The translations under genes were made by a program, and so were the position numbers. The notes below the pieces were generated by a model. That model was not told the origin of the DNA and searched no databases. It saw only the letters and a list, made by a program, of their open reading frames with translations. From Amycolatopsis regifaucium (GTDB lineage: Bacteria > Actinomycetota > Actinomycetes > Mycobacteriales > Pseudonocardiaceae), in assembly GCF_001613935.1 (NCBI RefSeq), contig NZ_LQCI01000052.1, positions 147,651 through 211,650 of the forward strand: a stretch of DNA of 64,000 nt, written 5' to 3'. Positions within the stretch are counted from its first letter, which is position 1. Each line of letters starts with the position of its first letter. This document shows positions 50,680 to 59,931 of this stretch, in pieces.

Positions 50680-51492
50680 ATGTCGAGAGTGAATTCCCTG
50701 CGCCGTAACACTCTTCGTGCCGCCAGTGTGGCGTTGGCCGCGGCTTTCTGCGCGGTCGCGGTACCCGGCGGCGCCGGTGCCGTGGTGAACGGGAAGAACT
50801 CCACCGAGCGTTACGAGTTCATGGCCTCGATCCCGGAGGTCGTGCCCGAGATGAACAACGCGAAGGGCGTCTGCGGGGCCGTTCTGGTGCATCCGCAGTG
50901 GGTGGTGACCGCGGCGCACTGCGTCGACCCGGACAACAACCCGGCCAGGCCGGAAGGGACCGTGCGCATCGGCAGCGAACGGCGGACGACCGGCGGCACC
51001 GTACGCAAGATCGACCGCTGGGTTCGCCACCCCGGCTACCAGCCGGGCGCGCCGAACAAGAACGACATCGCGCTGGTGCGCCTGGACCGCCCGGTCTCCG
51101 AGCGGCCCATCCGCATCGCCGACCGTCCCGGTCGTCCCGGCACGCCGACCCGCTTGATGGGCTTCGGCACCACGGTCGACACCGCCGACTTGGAAAAAGT
51201 CGTGTTCCCCGAACGGCTCCAGCAGCTCGACACCCGCATCGGCGCCGTGTCCGAATGCTCCCCCGGGTACGCGGATTCGACCCGGCTGTGCACCATCAGC
51301 CGCAAGCGCGGCGCGATGGCGTGCATGGGCGACTCCGGCGGGCCGCAGGTCCAGCGCGGGAAGGGTGGCCGCTGGGAGCTGATCGGCGTCACCTCCGGTC
51401 CCGGCGACGACGACGTGCCCTGCGCCAACGGGCCCGGCCTCTACACCAACGTGCCGGCCTACACCGGCTGGATCCGCCACACCATCCGCTGA
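50680..51492 (+). CDS. secreted trypsin-like serine protease
   Basis: This 270-residue preproprotein has a signal peptide ending GGAGA near residue 34, followed by a short VVNGKNSTERYEF start typical of S1 proteases. The catalytic triad is His80 (VTAAHC), Asp129 (NKNDIALVRL) and Ser219 (CMGDSGGP). Cysteine pairs fit trypsin-type disulfides. ATG 50680 is chosen because AAGGAAA lies just ahead; ATG-like starts upstream (50644) would spoil the signal peptide. It stands alone and should act outside the cell. Confidence 0.9.
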   Translation: MSRVNSLRRNTLRAASVALAAAFCAVAVPGGAGAVVNGKNSTERYEFMASIPEVVPEMNNAKGVCGAVLVHPQWVVTAAHCVDPDNNPARPEGTVRIGSERRTTGGTVRKIDRWVRHPGYQPGAPNKNDIALVRLDRPVSERPIRIADRPGRPGTPTRLMGFGTTVDTADLEKVVFPERLQQLDTRIGAVSECSPGYADSTRLCTISRKRGAMACMGDSGGPQVQRGKGGRWELIGVTSGPGDDDVPCANGPGLYTNVPAYTGWIRHTIR

Positions 51493-51730
51493 GGTGATCG
51501 GCCCGGTCGTGCCCGAACCGCGCCAGAACCGGTCGAACGCCCGGAGCTGGTCGGCCCGGGCGGACCGGGCCCTTCATCGGGCACCTCGCTCGGAGAGCAA
51601 GTTGTCCGGCACCCGCGCGCAGGTGCACACCACGTTCCGCGGCGAAGGTAAGATCAAGCGGCGCGTCCGTGGGCATCGGCGACCTCGTCCGAGGCGAGGC
51701 AGTCTGCCACCTGATCCGACGGGAGGTCCC

Positions 51731-52102
51731 GTGGCACTCGAACCTTCGTTCTCCGCCGAGGTGTTCCGTCGAGCCGCCGCGCGGCCGGATTGTTCGCCTC
51801 GGCTCTCGCGGGCCGCCGACGCCGTTCGCGAGGGCAAGTTCACCTGGGAGGACGTCGCCGCGGGCACGTGCGAGCATCCGCTGGCACTCGCGTTGTTCGC
51901 GCCGCAGGCGAAGGAGAAGGTCTGGCCCGTCCTGGCCGCCATCGAAGCGGAACTCGCCGACGAACAGCTACCCGAGGCTCCCCCACCGCCACCACGTCCC
52001 CGCCGGACGCCTGTCGCGGACGAGGACTTCAGCGACGTCACCTATCTCGAAGACCTCGCCGAACCGCCCAGCCATCCCGCCTGGCCCAGGCGGCCTCGCT
52101 AG
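51731..52102 (+). CDS. conserved hypothetical protein
   Basis: This 123-residue protein begins ALEPSFSAEVFRRAAARPDC and contains SRAADAVREGKFTWEDVAAG, then a proline-rich linker (EAPPPPPRPRRTP) and an acidic tail (DEDFSDVTYLEDL). GGGAGG lies just before GTG 51731. I recognise no domain; it resembles small uncharacterised actinobacterial proteins. The 238 bases upstream (51493-51730) show no other gene. Confidence 0.6.
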   Translation: MALEPSFSAEVFRRAAARPDCSPRLSRAADAVREGKFTWEDVAAGTCEHPLALALFAPQAKEKVWPVLAAIEAELADEQLPEAPPPPPRPRRTPVADEDFSDVTYLEDLAEPPSHPAWPRRPR

Positions 52103-52139
52103 CTTCCCGGGTGCACGCTCGAACGGGCGGCCTCGGTCG

Positions 52140-53480
52140 TCAGGGAGCGACGCCCCGCCGGGCGTTGCGCCGGCTTCCGTTCACGAAGTCGTTGAAGCGG
52201 TCCACCAGCCAGACGGTGCGGAGTCCCAAGGGGCTCATCATCATCGGGCGCGGGAACTCAGGCTCTTCCCGCCACAGTTCTTCCAGGTCCTCGTGTCGCT
52301 CGCCGTCGACGATCAGATCGGCGATGAGAGAGCCGACATAGGGTGCTTGGGCCAGACCGTGGCCGTTGCAGGCGATCGAGTAATACGTACTGTCGTCGAG
52401 TTGTCCGGCGATGGGCAGCCAGGACGAGGTGATCGCGATCCAACCTCCCCACGCACGGTCGACCGCGACGTCGGACAGCGCCGGAAACCGGGTCGCGAAG
52501 GCTCCCGCGAGTTCTTCGACGAGCGCCGGATCCGGTGCCTTCTGCGGGAGCGGGTAGGTCCTGCCCCGTTCGAGGCGCCGGACGCCGAACACGATGGTGC
52601 CGCGCGGCGTCAGGCGGTAGTTCTCCATGATGTTGTGCTGAGTGACGAGTCCCGAGCGGCTCGTCCACCCCAGTGCGGCCAACCTGGCGGGGTCGATGGG
52701 CTCGGTCTCCACCTCGATGACCCAAATGGGCACGGAGAGCCGTGGCGGAGTGATGTCCCACTCTCCCGCGTACGCGTTCGTCGCCAGCACCACCTTGTCC
52801 GCACGCACTTCACCCCACGGAGTGCTGAGGACCACCTGACCGCGGTCGTGTGCGACGTCGGTGACCTTCGTCTGTTCGAAGACTCGCGCGGGCGTGCGGA
52901 GCAGGGCACGTCGCAGCCCCAAGGTGAATCGGCCGGGATTCATGATCCCACCGATCTTCTCGCGCATCCCGCCGAGGAATCCGCGGGGGATTCCGAGCTC
53001 TTCACTCGTGCCCAGTTCCACGTCGGCGCCGACGCGCCGAAGGAGCTTGGCCACCCGGCGCACGCGCCCCAGCTGGCCACGGGACACCGCCGCGAAGACA
53101 TTGCCTGTCTGTTCGTAGTCGCAGTCGATGTCGTGCTTCTTGATGAGGTCCTCGACGTGGTACGCCGCATGCTCGGCAAGGCGGATCATTCCCGGCATCT
53201 TCTTGCGGTACAAGAGATCGAGGAGCTGAAGATCCCCGCCCGGAGCACCGGCCAGTTGCCCGGCGTTGCGGGAACTGGCGCCGTGTCCACAGAATTCGGC
53301 CTCCAGCAGCACCACGTCCTGGCCACGTTCGGCCAGCCGCAGCGCCGTCGACATGCCGCCGATGCCACCACCGACGACCGCGACCTCGCAGGTGAGGTCG
53401 CCGGTCAGGGAAGGCAGGACATCCGAGGGCGGATCGACCCAGCCGCTGAAGGCGGTGTACTCGACGTTGCCGGTCTTCAT
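52140..53480 (-). CDS. FAD-dependent amine oxidoreductase, PuuB-like
   Basis: This 446-residue flavoprotein of the D-amino-acid-oxidase fold has the FAD-binding VAVVGGGIGGMSTALRLAER, HGASSRNAGQL typical of gamma-glutamylputrescine oxidases, and the C-terminal FAD segment ACNGHGLAQAPYVGSLIAD. PuuB-type enzymes oxidise the free amino end of gamma-glutamylated amines to an aldehyde. A GS-like ligase, PuuD-like hydrolase and aldehyde dehydrogenase nearby support that role. ATG 53480 overlaps the stop of the upstream membrane-protein gene. Confidence 0.87.
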   Translation of the reverse strand: MKTGNVEYTAFSGWVDPPSDVLPSLTGDLTCEVAVVGGGIGGMSTALRLAERGQDVVLLEAEFCGHGASSRNAGQLAGAPGGDLQLLDLLYRKKMPGMIRLAEHAAYHVEDLIKKHDIDCDYEQTGNVFAAVSRGQLGRVRRVAKLLRRVGADVELGTSEELGIPRGFLGGMREKIGGIMNPGRFTLGLRRALLRTPARVFEQTKVTDVAHDRGQVVLSTPWGEVRADKVVLATNAYAGEWDITPPRLSVPIWVIEVETEPIDPARLAALGWTSRSGLVTQHNIMENYRLTPRGTIVFGVRRLERGRTYPLPQKAPDPALVEELAGAFATRFPALSDVAVDRAWGGWIAITSSWLPIAGQLDDSTYYSIACNGHGLAQAPYVGSLIADLIVDGERHEDLEELWREEPEFPRPMMMSPLGLRTVWLVDRFNDFVNGSRRNARRGVAP

Positions 53481-54178
53481 CGCACGCTCCGGACAACGCT
53501 GTGTTCGTCCGAAGCCGGTTCGGCACCGGTCGTCACGTTGTGCTCGTGCAGGGCGCGATAGGCGAAGAAGACCACGAACATCTGGAATCCCCAGGTCGCC
53601 AGCGCCGCGGTGTAGAAGAGCGTCCGGTGCGCGTCGTCGCCCGGGATCGGGAAGAAGTCGTACGTGATCGCGATGGCGGATCCCGCGAGGGTGACCAGCC
53701 CGGTGCAGACGGCCTGCTTTTTGGCGCCGATCCGCCAGAGCCGCCGGATGAAGTAGGCGAGGAAGATCGTCGTGAGCACGTTGACCACGACGTAGAACGT
53801 CGCCGGGCCGAGGTGCAGCTTGTCGGCGCGGAATTGCTGGAGGTACAGCCCGGCCACGGCGGCGAGGGCGAACACGCCGACATCGACCGCGACGGACGGC
53901 CTGTATCGGTGCGTCACGCGCATCAGCCCCATCACGAGGATGAGGGTGATGCCGACGGAGCGGGAGAAGGCGTCGAAGAAATACGCGATGGTGTAAAGAA
54001 AGCTGTTCTGGTCTCCGCCCAGCAATGCCCACAGGAGAAAGTTCGAGCCGGACGTGGCGACGATCATCCATTCCAGGCCGAGCAGATAGTTCTTGTAATG
54101 CCGGATGAATTTCCAGCCGAAACAGAAGCCGGCGAAGATCATCCAGAGATCGGCCAGCATGAAGAGCATTTCCTTCAT
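53477..54178 (-). CDS. seven-helix membrane protein
   Basis: This 233-residue protein has seven hydrophobic segments, among them LADLWMIFAGFCFGWKFI, TFYVVVNVLTTIFLAYFI and ALATWGFQMFVVFFAYRAL. I do not recognise the family. AAGGAAACAAGGAC gives a strong ribosome site for ATG 54178. It starts the oxidase transcript (ATGA overlap) and is controlled by the operator pair at 54310-54363. A channel, sensor or uptake role for the amine substrate is possible but unproven. Confidence 0.75.
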   Translation of the reverse strand: MKEMLFMLADLWMIFAGFCFGWKFIRHYKNYLLGLEWMIVATSGSNFLLWALLGGDQNSFLYTIAYFFDAFSRSVGITLILVMGLMRVTHRYRPSVAVDVGVFALAAVAGLYLQQFRADKLHLGPATFYVVVNVLTTIFLAYFIRRLWRIGAKKQAVCTGLVTLAGSAIAITYDFFPIPGDDAHRTLFYTAALATWGFQMFVVFFAYRALHEHNVTTGAEPASDEHSVVRSVR

Positions 54179-54309
54179 GTCCTTGTTTCCTTCGAGTCGT
54201 GCCTTCACCGCTGAACTGAAGGCGGTGTGCGGGCCGGCGGCCGGAGCCCTGGAGACGCTGAGCGGATTTGTGATCCGGCCCATATGCTACGCCGCTCTTA
54301 GCCATCCGA

Positions 54310-54363
54310 TCAAGTCACTTGACTAAGATTTTCCGCTGCTAAGCTGGTCTTGACTTAATCAAG
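54310..54363. promoter_or_regulatory. two palindromic operators in the divergent TetR promoter
   Basis: TCAAGTCACTTGA at 54310-54322 and CTTGACTTAATCAAG at 54349-54363 are both symmetric and share TCAAG/CTTGA half-sites. They lie between the membrane-protein gene and the divergent TetR gene, 30 bases ahead of its start. The core TGACTTAATC recurs exactly at 62837-62846, and related half-sites occur at 62710-62733. Confidence 0.7.
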
Positions 54364-54392
54364 CGTCCAACTACGTGCACCGGGAGGATTTC

Positions 54393-55001
54393 GTGCCACG
54401 GATCTCCGCCGCCCAACGGCGTAGCGACTTCATCAAGGCCGCGGTGGAGGTCATCGCGACCTACGGCATCGAAGGCGCGACGACCCGGCGGATCGCCGAG
54501 CAGGCTCAGGCGAACCTGGCGATGCTGCACTACTGCTACGACTCCAAAGAGGATCTCTTCGCCGATGTCTACGAGTTCGTGGCGAGCCGGTACCGCGACG
54601 CGCTCGAGAACAACGACTCCCCCGGCGACGTGGCGGAGACGGCCCGACGGCTCCTGCGCGGAGTCATGGAGTGCTATCTGGAGTCAATCAGCTTCACCGC
54701 GGCGACGGCGGAACTCATCAGCTGGGCGCGGCGCCAGCACGGAGACCGCGGGATCGCGGTGTACGACAAAGCCCTCGAGACGGTGCGCACCGCACTGCGT
54801 GACGCCGCTTCCGACCAACCGCTCGAACCGGAGATCGTCGAAGAAATCGCTTTCGTCATCGCCACCCTCGCCGACGGCTTCGCCGCGAACTGGTTGACCT
54901 ATGGGGATCGGTCCGCCGCGCTCGCCCAGATGGAGCTCGCCACTTCGGTTCTCGACAGCTGGCTCGCGGCGAGGCTCGGCTCCGCACCGGTGGCACCGTG
55001 A
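54393..55001 (+). CDS. TetR/AcrR regulator of the amine catabolic island
   Basis: In this 202-residue repressor the N-terminal helix-turn-helix reads AAVEVIATYGIEGATTRRIA and EQAQANLAMLHYCYDSKEDL, followed by an all-helical ligand domain. GGGAGG lies six bases before GTG 54393. It is divergent from the membrane-protein/oxidase pair and followed, tail to tail, by the aldehyde dehydrogenase gene. The shared palindromes at three island promoters make it the likely local regulator; the inducer is probably an amine or a CoA intermediate. Confidence 0.87.
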   Translation: MPRISAAQRRSDFIKAAVEVIATYGIEGATTRRIAEQAQANLAMLHYCYDSKEDLFADVYEFVASRYRDALENNDSPGDVAETARRLLRGVMECYLESISFTAATAELISWARRQHGDRGIAVYDKALETVRTALRDAASDQPLEPEIVEEIAFVIATLADGFAANWLTYGDRSAALAQMELATSVLDSWLAARLGSAPVAP

Positions 55002-55008
55002 CCTGGCG

Positions 55009-56469
55009 TCACAACGGCAAGTCGGCCGAATCGACACCGACGACCCGGTCGCCGCAGAAGACGCGTACCGACTCCGCCGGCCCGTGGCCGCCGATGCCCG
55101 CCAGGCCCCAGAAGCTCTGAGCCGAGTCGTCGCCGAGGTCGGCGATCTTGGCGCCGTTGACCCGCACCTCGCCGGACAGGATGCGGGAGCCGACGTCGAT
55201 CGCGCGGCCGGTGTCGGCACCGAACACGTAGGCGTCGAGGCCCGACGGGCTGGCGTTGGCGACGCGCAACGCCCCTTCGTCGGAGTCCACGGCGTGCAGC
55301 GAAACGACCGGGCCGAACAGTTCGGCGGTGGCCTGGGCGGGGTCGGCGCCGACGGCGATGGTCGGCGACAGGAAGTAGCCGCCGAGTTCGGGCAGCCTTG
55401 CGGGCCGGTGGAGGGTCGCCCCGAGGTTCCACAGTTGCTCGATCCTGTCTTGCAGGGTCCGGAAGTGCGGGGCGTTGGAGATCGGGCCGAGCTGGACGTC
55501 CTCGTCGAGTGAGTGGCCGACGACGAGCTTGGAGATCCGCTCGGTCAGCGCGTCGAGAAGAGGGGCGACCAGGCTGCGGTGCGCGAGGATCTTGCCCGGC
55601 CCTTCACACCATTGACCGTTGAGTTTGGTCATGCCGTCGAGGATGCCGTCGGCGGTCACGTCGAGATCGGCGTCGTCGAGCACGAGCACCGGGTTGTTGC
55701 CGCCCAGCTCCAGCTGCAGGACCTTGAAGTCCTCCGCGGCCGCCCGCGCGATGGCGCGTCCGGCGCCGGGTCCGCCGGTGAACGAGACGATCTTGACGCG
55801 CGGGTCGGCGGTCAGCCTGGCGCCGACGTCACCGCCGCCGTGCACCAGCTGCAGCGCGCCGCTGGGCAGCCCCGCCGCGAGGAAGCACTCGACGATGAGC
55901 TGCGCGCTGCCGGGCGCGTGCTCGGACGGCTTGAGGATGACGGGGCAGCCCGCGGCGATCGCGCTGGCGATCTTGGCGGCGGGGATGAAGCTGGGCCCGT
56001 TCCACGGCGTGAGGATCGCGGCGGGCCCCCACGGTACCTTGTAGAGGCGGACGTCGCGGCCGCCCGCCGCCAGCGCGGTGACCCGGGGGATGTTCACCAG
56101 ATCCGCCGCCGACGCCCGGATCCTCGCGGGCAGGAAGGCCGCGACCTCGCGTGTGACGCCGATCGGTGTGCCGCTGGTCAGCGAGTCCGTACGGGCGATG
56201 TCCTCGATACGGGTCTCGACGATGTCGGCGACGCGCTCCAGTATCTCGGCGCGCTCACGGCGGGCGTCCTCGTCCCAGTGGCCGACGTCGTACACGCGCT
56301 CCGCGTGCCGCAGCGCGCGTTCGACGTCGTCGGGTGCCGTCGTGACGGAGCGGTGGACGCGCTCGCGCGTGTTGGGGTCGAGGTTCCACGCGTCGGGGAC
56401 CGTCTCGGCTTCGCTCCAGGCGTCGGCGATGTAGTTCACCGGCTGGGAGATCGTGCTCTCGTTGCTCAT
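55009..56469 (-). CDS. aldehyde dehydrogenase
   Basis: This 486-residue NAD(P)-dependent aldehyde dehydrogenase has WGPAAILTPWNGPSFIPAAK, the glutamate motif LELGGNNPVLVLDDADLD and the cysteine motif NGQWCEGPG. In this island it should oxidise a gamma-glutamylamino aldehyde, made by the PuuB-like oxidase, to the acid, or an aldehyde made by the neighbouring alcohol dehydrogenase. It lies 19 bases downstream of the alcohol dehydrogenase gene, in the same transcript. Confidence 0.9.
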   Translation of the reverse strand: MSNESTISQPVNYIADAWSEAETVPDAWNLDPNTRERVHRSVTTAPDDVERALRHAERVYDVGHWDEDARRERAEILERVADIVETRIEDIARTDSLTSGTPIGVTREVAAFLPARIRASAADLVNIPRVTALAAGGRDVRLYKVPWGPAAILTPWNGPSFIPAAKIASAIAAGCPVILKPSEHAPGSAQLIVECFLAAGLPSGALQLVHGGGDVGARLTADPRVKIVSFTGGPGAGRAIARAAAEDFKVLQLELGGNNPVLVLDDADLDVTADGILDGMTKLNGQWCEGPGKILAHRSLVAPLLDALTERISKLVVGHSLDEDVQLGPISNAPHFRTLQDRIEQLWNLGATLHRPARLPELGGYFLSPTIAVGADPAQATAELFGPVVSLHAVDSDEGALRVANASPSGLDAYVFGADTGRAIDVGSRILSGEVRVNGAKIADLGDDSAQSFWGLAGIGGHGPAESVRVFCGDRVVGVDSADLPL

Positions 56470-56488
56470 CTTCGCGTTCCTTCGTTGG

Positions 56489-57586
56489 TCAGGATTGGAC
56501 GTCGACGACGATGCGGGTCACGTCGCCGGATTTCATCGCCTCGAAGCCCTCGTTGATCTCGCCGAAGGGGATGACACGCGTGACCATCTCGTCGAGCAGC
56601 AGGCGTCCCTGCTGGTACAGGCGCGCGAGCTGGAGGATGTCCTGCCGCGCCTGCCCCGAGCCCATGTAGGAGCCGATGAGCCGCTTCTCCTCGAAGAAGA
56701 AGTCCGCCGCCGGGATGCTGAGTTCGGTGCCTCCTGGCGCGATGCCGACCAGGCAGGCGGTACCGGTCGGGCGCACGAGGGCCAGCGCCGTCGCCGCGGT
56801 GCGGGCCGAGCCGACCGCCTCGAACGAGTAGTCCACGCCGTCACCCAACTGGCGGTGGAGTTCCGCGACCGGGTCGCCGTCCCCGCCGTTGACGACGTGG
56901 GTGGCGCCGTAGCCGCGCGCGGCCTTGAGACGCGCGTCGTCCAGGTCGATCGCGACGATGGCCGAGGCTCCGGCGAGCCTGGCGCCTTGGATGATGGCCG
57001 ATCCGACGCCGCCGCAACCGACGACCGCGACCGTGCTGCCCGGCCGTACGCGGGCGCCGCGGAAGACGGCACCGACGCCGGTGACGACGCAGCAGGCCAG
57101 GAGACAGCCGACGTGCGGCGGAACGTCGTCAGGGAGTCGCACCAGCGAGTTCTCGCGCATGAGGACGTGCCGGGAGAACGCCCCGATGTCACCGAGCCGC
57201 TCGATCGGCGCGCCGTCCGTGGTCTGGAACGCGGGCCGGGGGCGGCGGCGGATCTCCTCCACCCGCCCGCACTGGGTCGACCGTCCCGCCTCACAGTTGG
57301 CGCACCGGCCACAGGACGGTGTCAGCGCGCCGACCACGCGGTCCCCGGCGCGCAGCCCGGACACCTGCGAACCGACCGCCTCGACCACGCCCGCGACCTC
57401 GTGCCCGACCACGACCGGCAGTTCGGTCGGCACCGTTCCGGTCATGTAGTGCAGATCGCTGTGGCACAGCCCCACGTTCGTGACCGCGACCCGCACCTCG
57501 TGCGGCTCCGGGTCGTCCACCCGGATGACGGTCAGTTCGAGCGGCTCGCCGACGGCGGTCAGCACCGCGGCCTGGGTATCGATCAT
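56489..57586 (-). CDS. zinc-dependent alcohol dehydrogenase (class III-like)
   Basis: This 365-residue medium-chain dehydrogenase has catalytic-zinc ligands in GLCHSDLHYMTG and GHEVAGVVE, structural-zinc cysteines in PSCGRCANCEAGRSTQC and the nucleotide motif VAVVGCGGVGSAIIQGAR. AAGGAG lies nine bases before ATG 57586, which overlaps the stop of the upstream CoA-ligase fusion. The substrate could be 3-hydroxypropionate or a related hydroxy acid or alcohol arising from the CoA branch; this is inference from context. Confidence 0.88.
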   Translation of the reverse strand: MIDTQAAVLTAVGEPLELTVIRVDDPEPHEVRVAVTNVGLCHSDLHYMTGTVPTELPVVVGHEVAGVVEAVGSQVSGLRAGDRVVGALTPSCGRCANCEAGRSTQCGRVEEIRRRPRPAFQTTDGAPIERLGDIGAFSRHVLMRENSLVRLPDDVPPHVGCLLACCVVTGVGAVFRGARVRPGSTVAVVGCGGVGSAIIQGARLAGASAIVAIDLDDARLKAARGYGATHVVNGGDGDPVAELHRQLGDGVDYSFEAVGSARTAATALALVRPTGTACLVGIAPGGTELSIPAADFFFEEKRLIGSYMGSGQARQDILQLARLYQQGRLLLDEMVTRVIPFGEINEGFEAMKSGDVTRIVVDVQS

Positions 57587-59931
57587 GTCGAGGTCTCCTT
57601 TTCGGCTCCTGCGGTGTCCCTTGTGGACAGAAATCCCTCGATGCCCGCGGTCAGAACCCCGCTCTCCCACGCCTGGGCGGCGGCGAGGTCTTCCCGGGCG
57701 AAGGCCGCTTCGACGTCTTCTGCCCGCGGACGCAGGAGCGCGAGGTGAAGCGCCGTCGTGTTCCCCTCGGGCGTCCACTCGATGACGGTGTCGACAGCGC
57801 GGCCGATGAGGGCGCCGGGCTCGACGATTTCGTCGAGAAGCCCGACTCGCAGGGCTTCGTCGGCCCGGATACGAGGGGAGCCGAGGACCACGCGCATCGC
57901 GTGGTTCCCGACGAGGCGCCTCAACAGCACGCTGGAGGCGTTCGAGATGGTGATGCCCCGGCCGTTTTCCGGTTGGTAGTACTCGGCTTCCGGAGTTCCG
58001 ATGCGGGCGTCGCAGCACAGCGTGAGTTCCGAGGCTCCCCCGACCGCGATTCCGTTGACGGCCGCGACCACGGGCACTCGCGTCTCAAGAATCGCCCTGG
58101 TGAGGTCGTGGAAACTGGCGAACGCTTCCCGCATCTCGGCGTCCGTGGACGGCGCGCTCTGGAGATCCATTCCGGCGGAGAAGGCTCGGCCCTCGCCGGT
58201 GAGCACGATCCCGCGCACGCGCTCGCCGGTGCCGAATTCGCGGATGGCGGCCGCCAGTCGCAACCGGGTGGCGACATCCAGTGCGTTGAGTCTTCCGGGC
58301 CGCCGGAGGGTCAGCACCGCCACGTCCCGGACGAGGTCGACGCCGAGGAATCCCCGTCGTGCGCCGAGGTCGTAGGTCACGCCGGGATCGTCCGCGGCAC
58401 GGGCCTTCAGCGCCGGTTTGGAAACGCGTTCGGACGGGGTCCGGGGAAAATCGGCGACGAATTCGACATAGCGCGGCACCTTGAAGCGCGCGAGTTCCTT
58501 GCCCGCCCGCTCGACGATCCGCTCGGCCGTCGCACGACAGGAAGGCACTCCGGCCGCCAGCTGGACGAAAGCCTTGACCTCCTCGCCGAGGGTCTCGTCG
58601 GGTTCGGCGACGACGGCGGCCGAGACCACCAGATCGTCCCGCTCCAGGGCGGCTTCGACCTCGACGCTCGCGACGTTCTCGCCACCGCGCCGCACCATGT
58701 CCTTGATCCGGCCGACCAGCCGGATTCCGCCGTCCGGGCGCCGGACGACGACATCGCCGGTGTGGAGCCAGCCGTCCCGAAGCACCCGGGCGGTGTCCTC
58801 CGGACGGTTCCAGTAACCGTTCATCATCGGCGTGCCCGCGACGACCAGCTCCCCGGCCTCGCCGTCGGGCACCTCGGTGCCGCAGGGATCGACGACGCGG
58901 ACCTGTTTCGTCGGGACCGGCCTCCCCAGGTTCCCGCTTCCCACCGCGTCGGTGTCACCGAACGGGCTGAACAGGTCGATCCCGGACTCGGTCATCCCGT
59001 AGATCTCGCGCCACGGCGCGCCCCAGCGCTCCTCCAGCCGAGCGTGCAGCCCGACCGGGATTCCCGAGCAGAACACGAGCCGGAGGTCGTTGTCGCGGTC
59101 TTCGGGCGTGGGCGGCTGTTTGAACAGCAGCGTCGGCATGGACCCGAGGACGTAGAAGAAGGTCGCACGATGCCGCCGGACGTCCGCCATGAAGGTCGAC
59201 GCGGAAAACCGGGGCACTACGACCAGCGGGGCGCCGACCGTGAGGGCCAGCGCGGTGTTCCACTGTGGATCCATGTAGGAAAACGGTTGCGCCGTGAGAA
59301 GAACGTCTTCGGGTCCGAGCCCGGTCGCCGACGCGCAGATCCAGCCCAGCCGCACCCAGTAGTCGTGGGTGAGCATGCACGCCTTGGGGAAACCGGTCGT
59401 GCCCGAGGTGTACTGCAGGTTCGCCAGCGTCCCGCCGTCGATCGGCACCGCCGGAGGCGCCACCGGGAACGGCTCCGACCCGTCGTCGGCGACATCGACG
59501 ACGCGGACACCGGCGAGTTCGTCCTCACCGGCGATGACACCGGCGATCAGCTCCACGCGATCGGCGTCGGTGAACACGACGCGTGCGCCCGAGTCCCGCA
59601 GGACGAAGGCGAGGTCGGCCCGCCGGTAGGAGCTGTTGACCGGGACGGTGACCGCACCCGCCTTCAGCGCGGCGAGCCACACCACGGGCCAGTGCACGAC
59701 GTTCGGGAGCATGATCGCGACACGGTCGCCCTGCCCGACGCCGTCGGCCTCGATCAGCCGGTGGGCCAGCCTGGAGGTCCAGTCGTCGATCTCGGCGAAG
59801 CTCCAGGACCACTCGCCGAACCGCAGGAACTCCCGTTCCGGGGAGTCCCGCGCCCGGTGCGCCAGCAACTCGGTCAACGTCGGGACGGCGGGGTCGTCGC
59901 CCGCCTGTCCGGCTGTCACTTTCGCGGTCAT
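57583..59931 (-). CDS. acyl-CoA ligase fused to enoyl-CoA hydratase
   Basis: In this 782-residue protein residues about 15-530 form an AMP-forming acyl-CoA ligase: YTSGTTGFPKACMLTHDYW near 172, YGMTESG, GWLHTGD, GRIKDMVRRGGENVA and a C-terminal catalytic Lys in VSKPALK. Residues about 540-780 form a crotonase-fold hydratase/isomerase: GIVLTGEGRAFSAGMDL and VNGIAVGGASELTLCCDARI. The fused halves could activate an acid to its CoA ester and hydrate the enoyl-CoA formed after ammonia loss. GAGGAG lies six bases before ATG 59931, which overlaps the PuuD-like gene upstream. Confidence 0.9.
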   Translation of the reverse strand: MTAKVTAGQAGDDPAVPTLTELLAHRARDSPEREFLRFGEWSWSFAEIDDWTSRLAHRLIEADGVGQGDRVAIMLPNVVHWPVVWLAALKAGAVTVPVNSSYRRADLAFVLRDSGARVVFTDADRVELIAGVIAGEDELAGVRVVDVADDGSEPFPVAPPAVPIDGGTLANLQYTSGTTGFPKACMLTHDYWVRLGWICASATGLGPEDVLLTAQPFSYMDPQWNTALALTVGAPLVVVPRFSASTFMADVRRHRATFFYVLGSMPTLLFKQPPTPEDRDNDLRLVFCSGIPVGLHARLEERWGAPWREIYGMTESGIDLFSPFGDTDAVGSGNLGRPVPTKQVRVVDPCGTEVPDGEAGELVVAGTPMMNGYWNRPEDTARVLRDGWLHTGDVVVRRPDGGIRLVGRIKDMVRRGGENVASVEVEAALERDDLVVSAAVVAEPDETLGEEVKAFVQLAAGVPSCRATAERIVERAGKELARFKVPRYVEFVADFPRTPSERVSKPALKARAADDPGVTYDLGARRGFLGVDLVRDVAVLTLRRPGRLNALDVATRLRLAAAIREFGTGERVRGIVLTGEGRAFSAGMDLQSAPSTDAEMREAFASFHDLTRAILETRVPVVAAVNGIAVGGASELTLCCDARIGTPEAEYYQPENGRGITISNASSVLLRRLVGNHAMRVVLGSPRIRADEALRVGLLDEIVEPGALIGRAVDTVIEWTPEGNTTALHLALLRPRAEDVEAAFAREDLAAAQAWESGVLTAGIEGFLSTRDTAGAEKETST

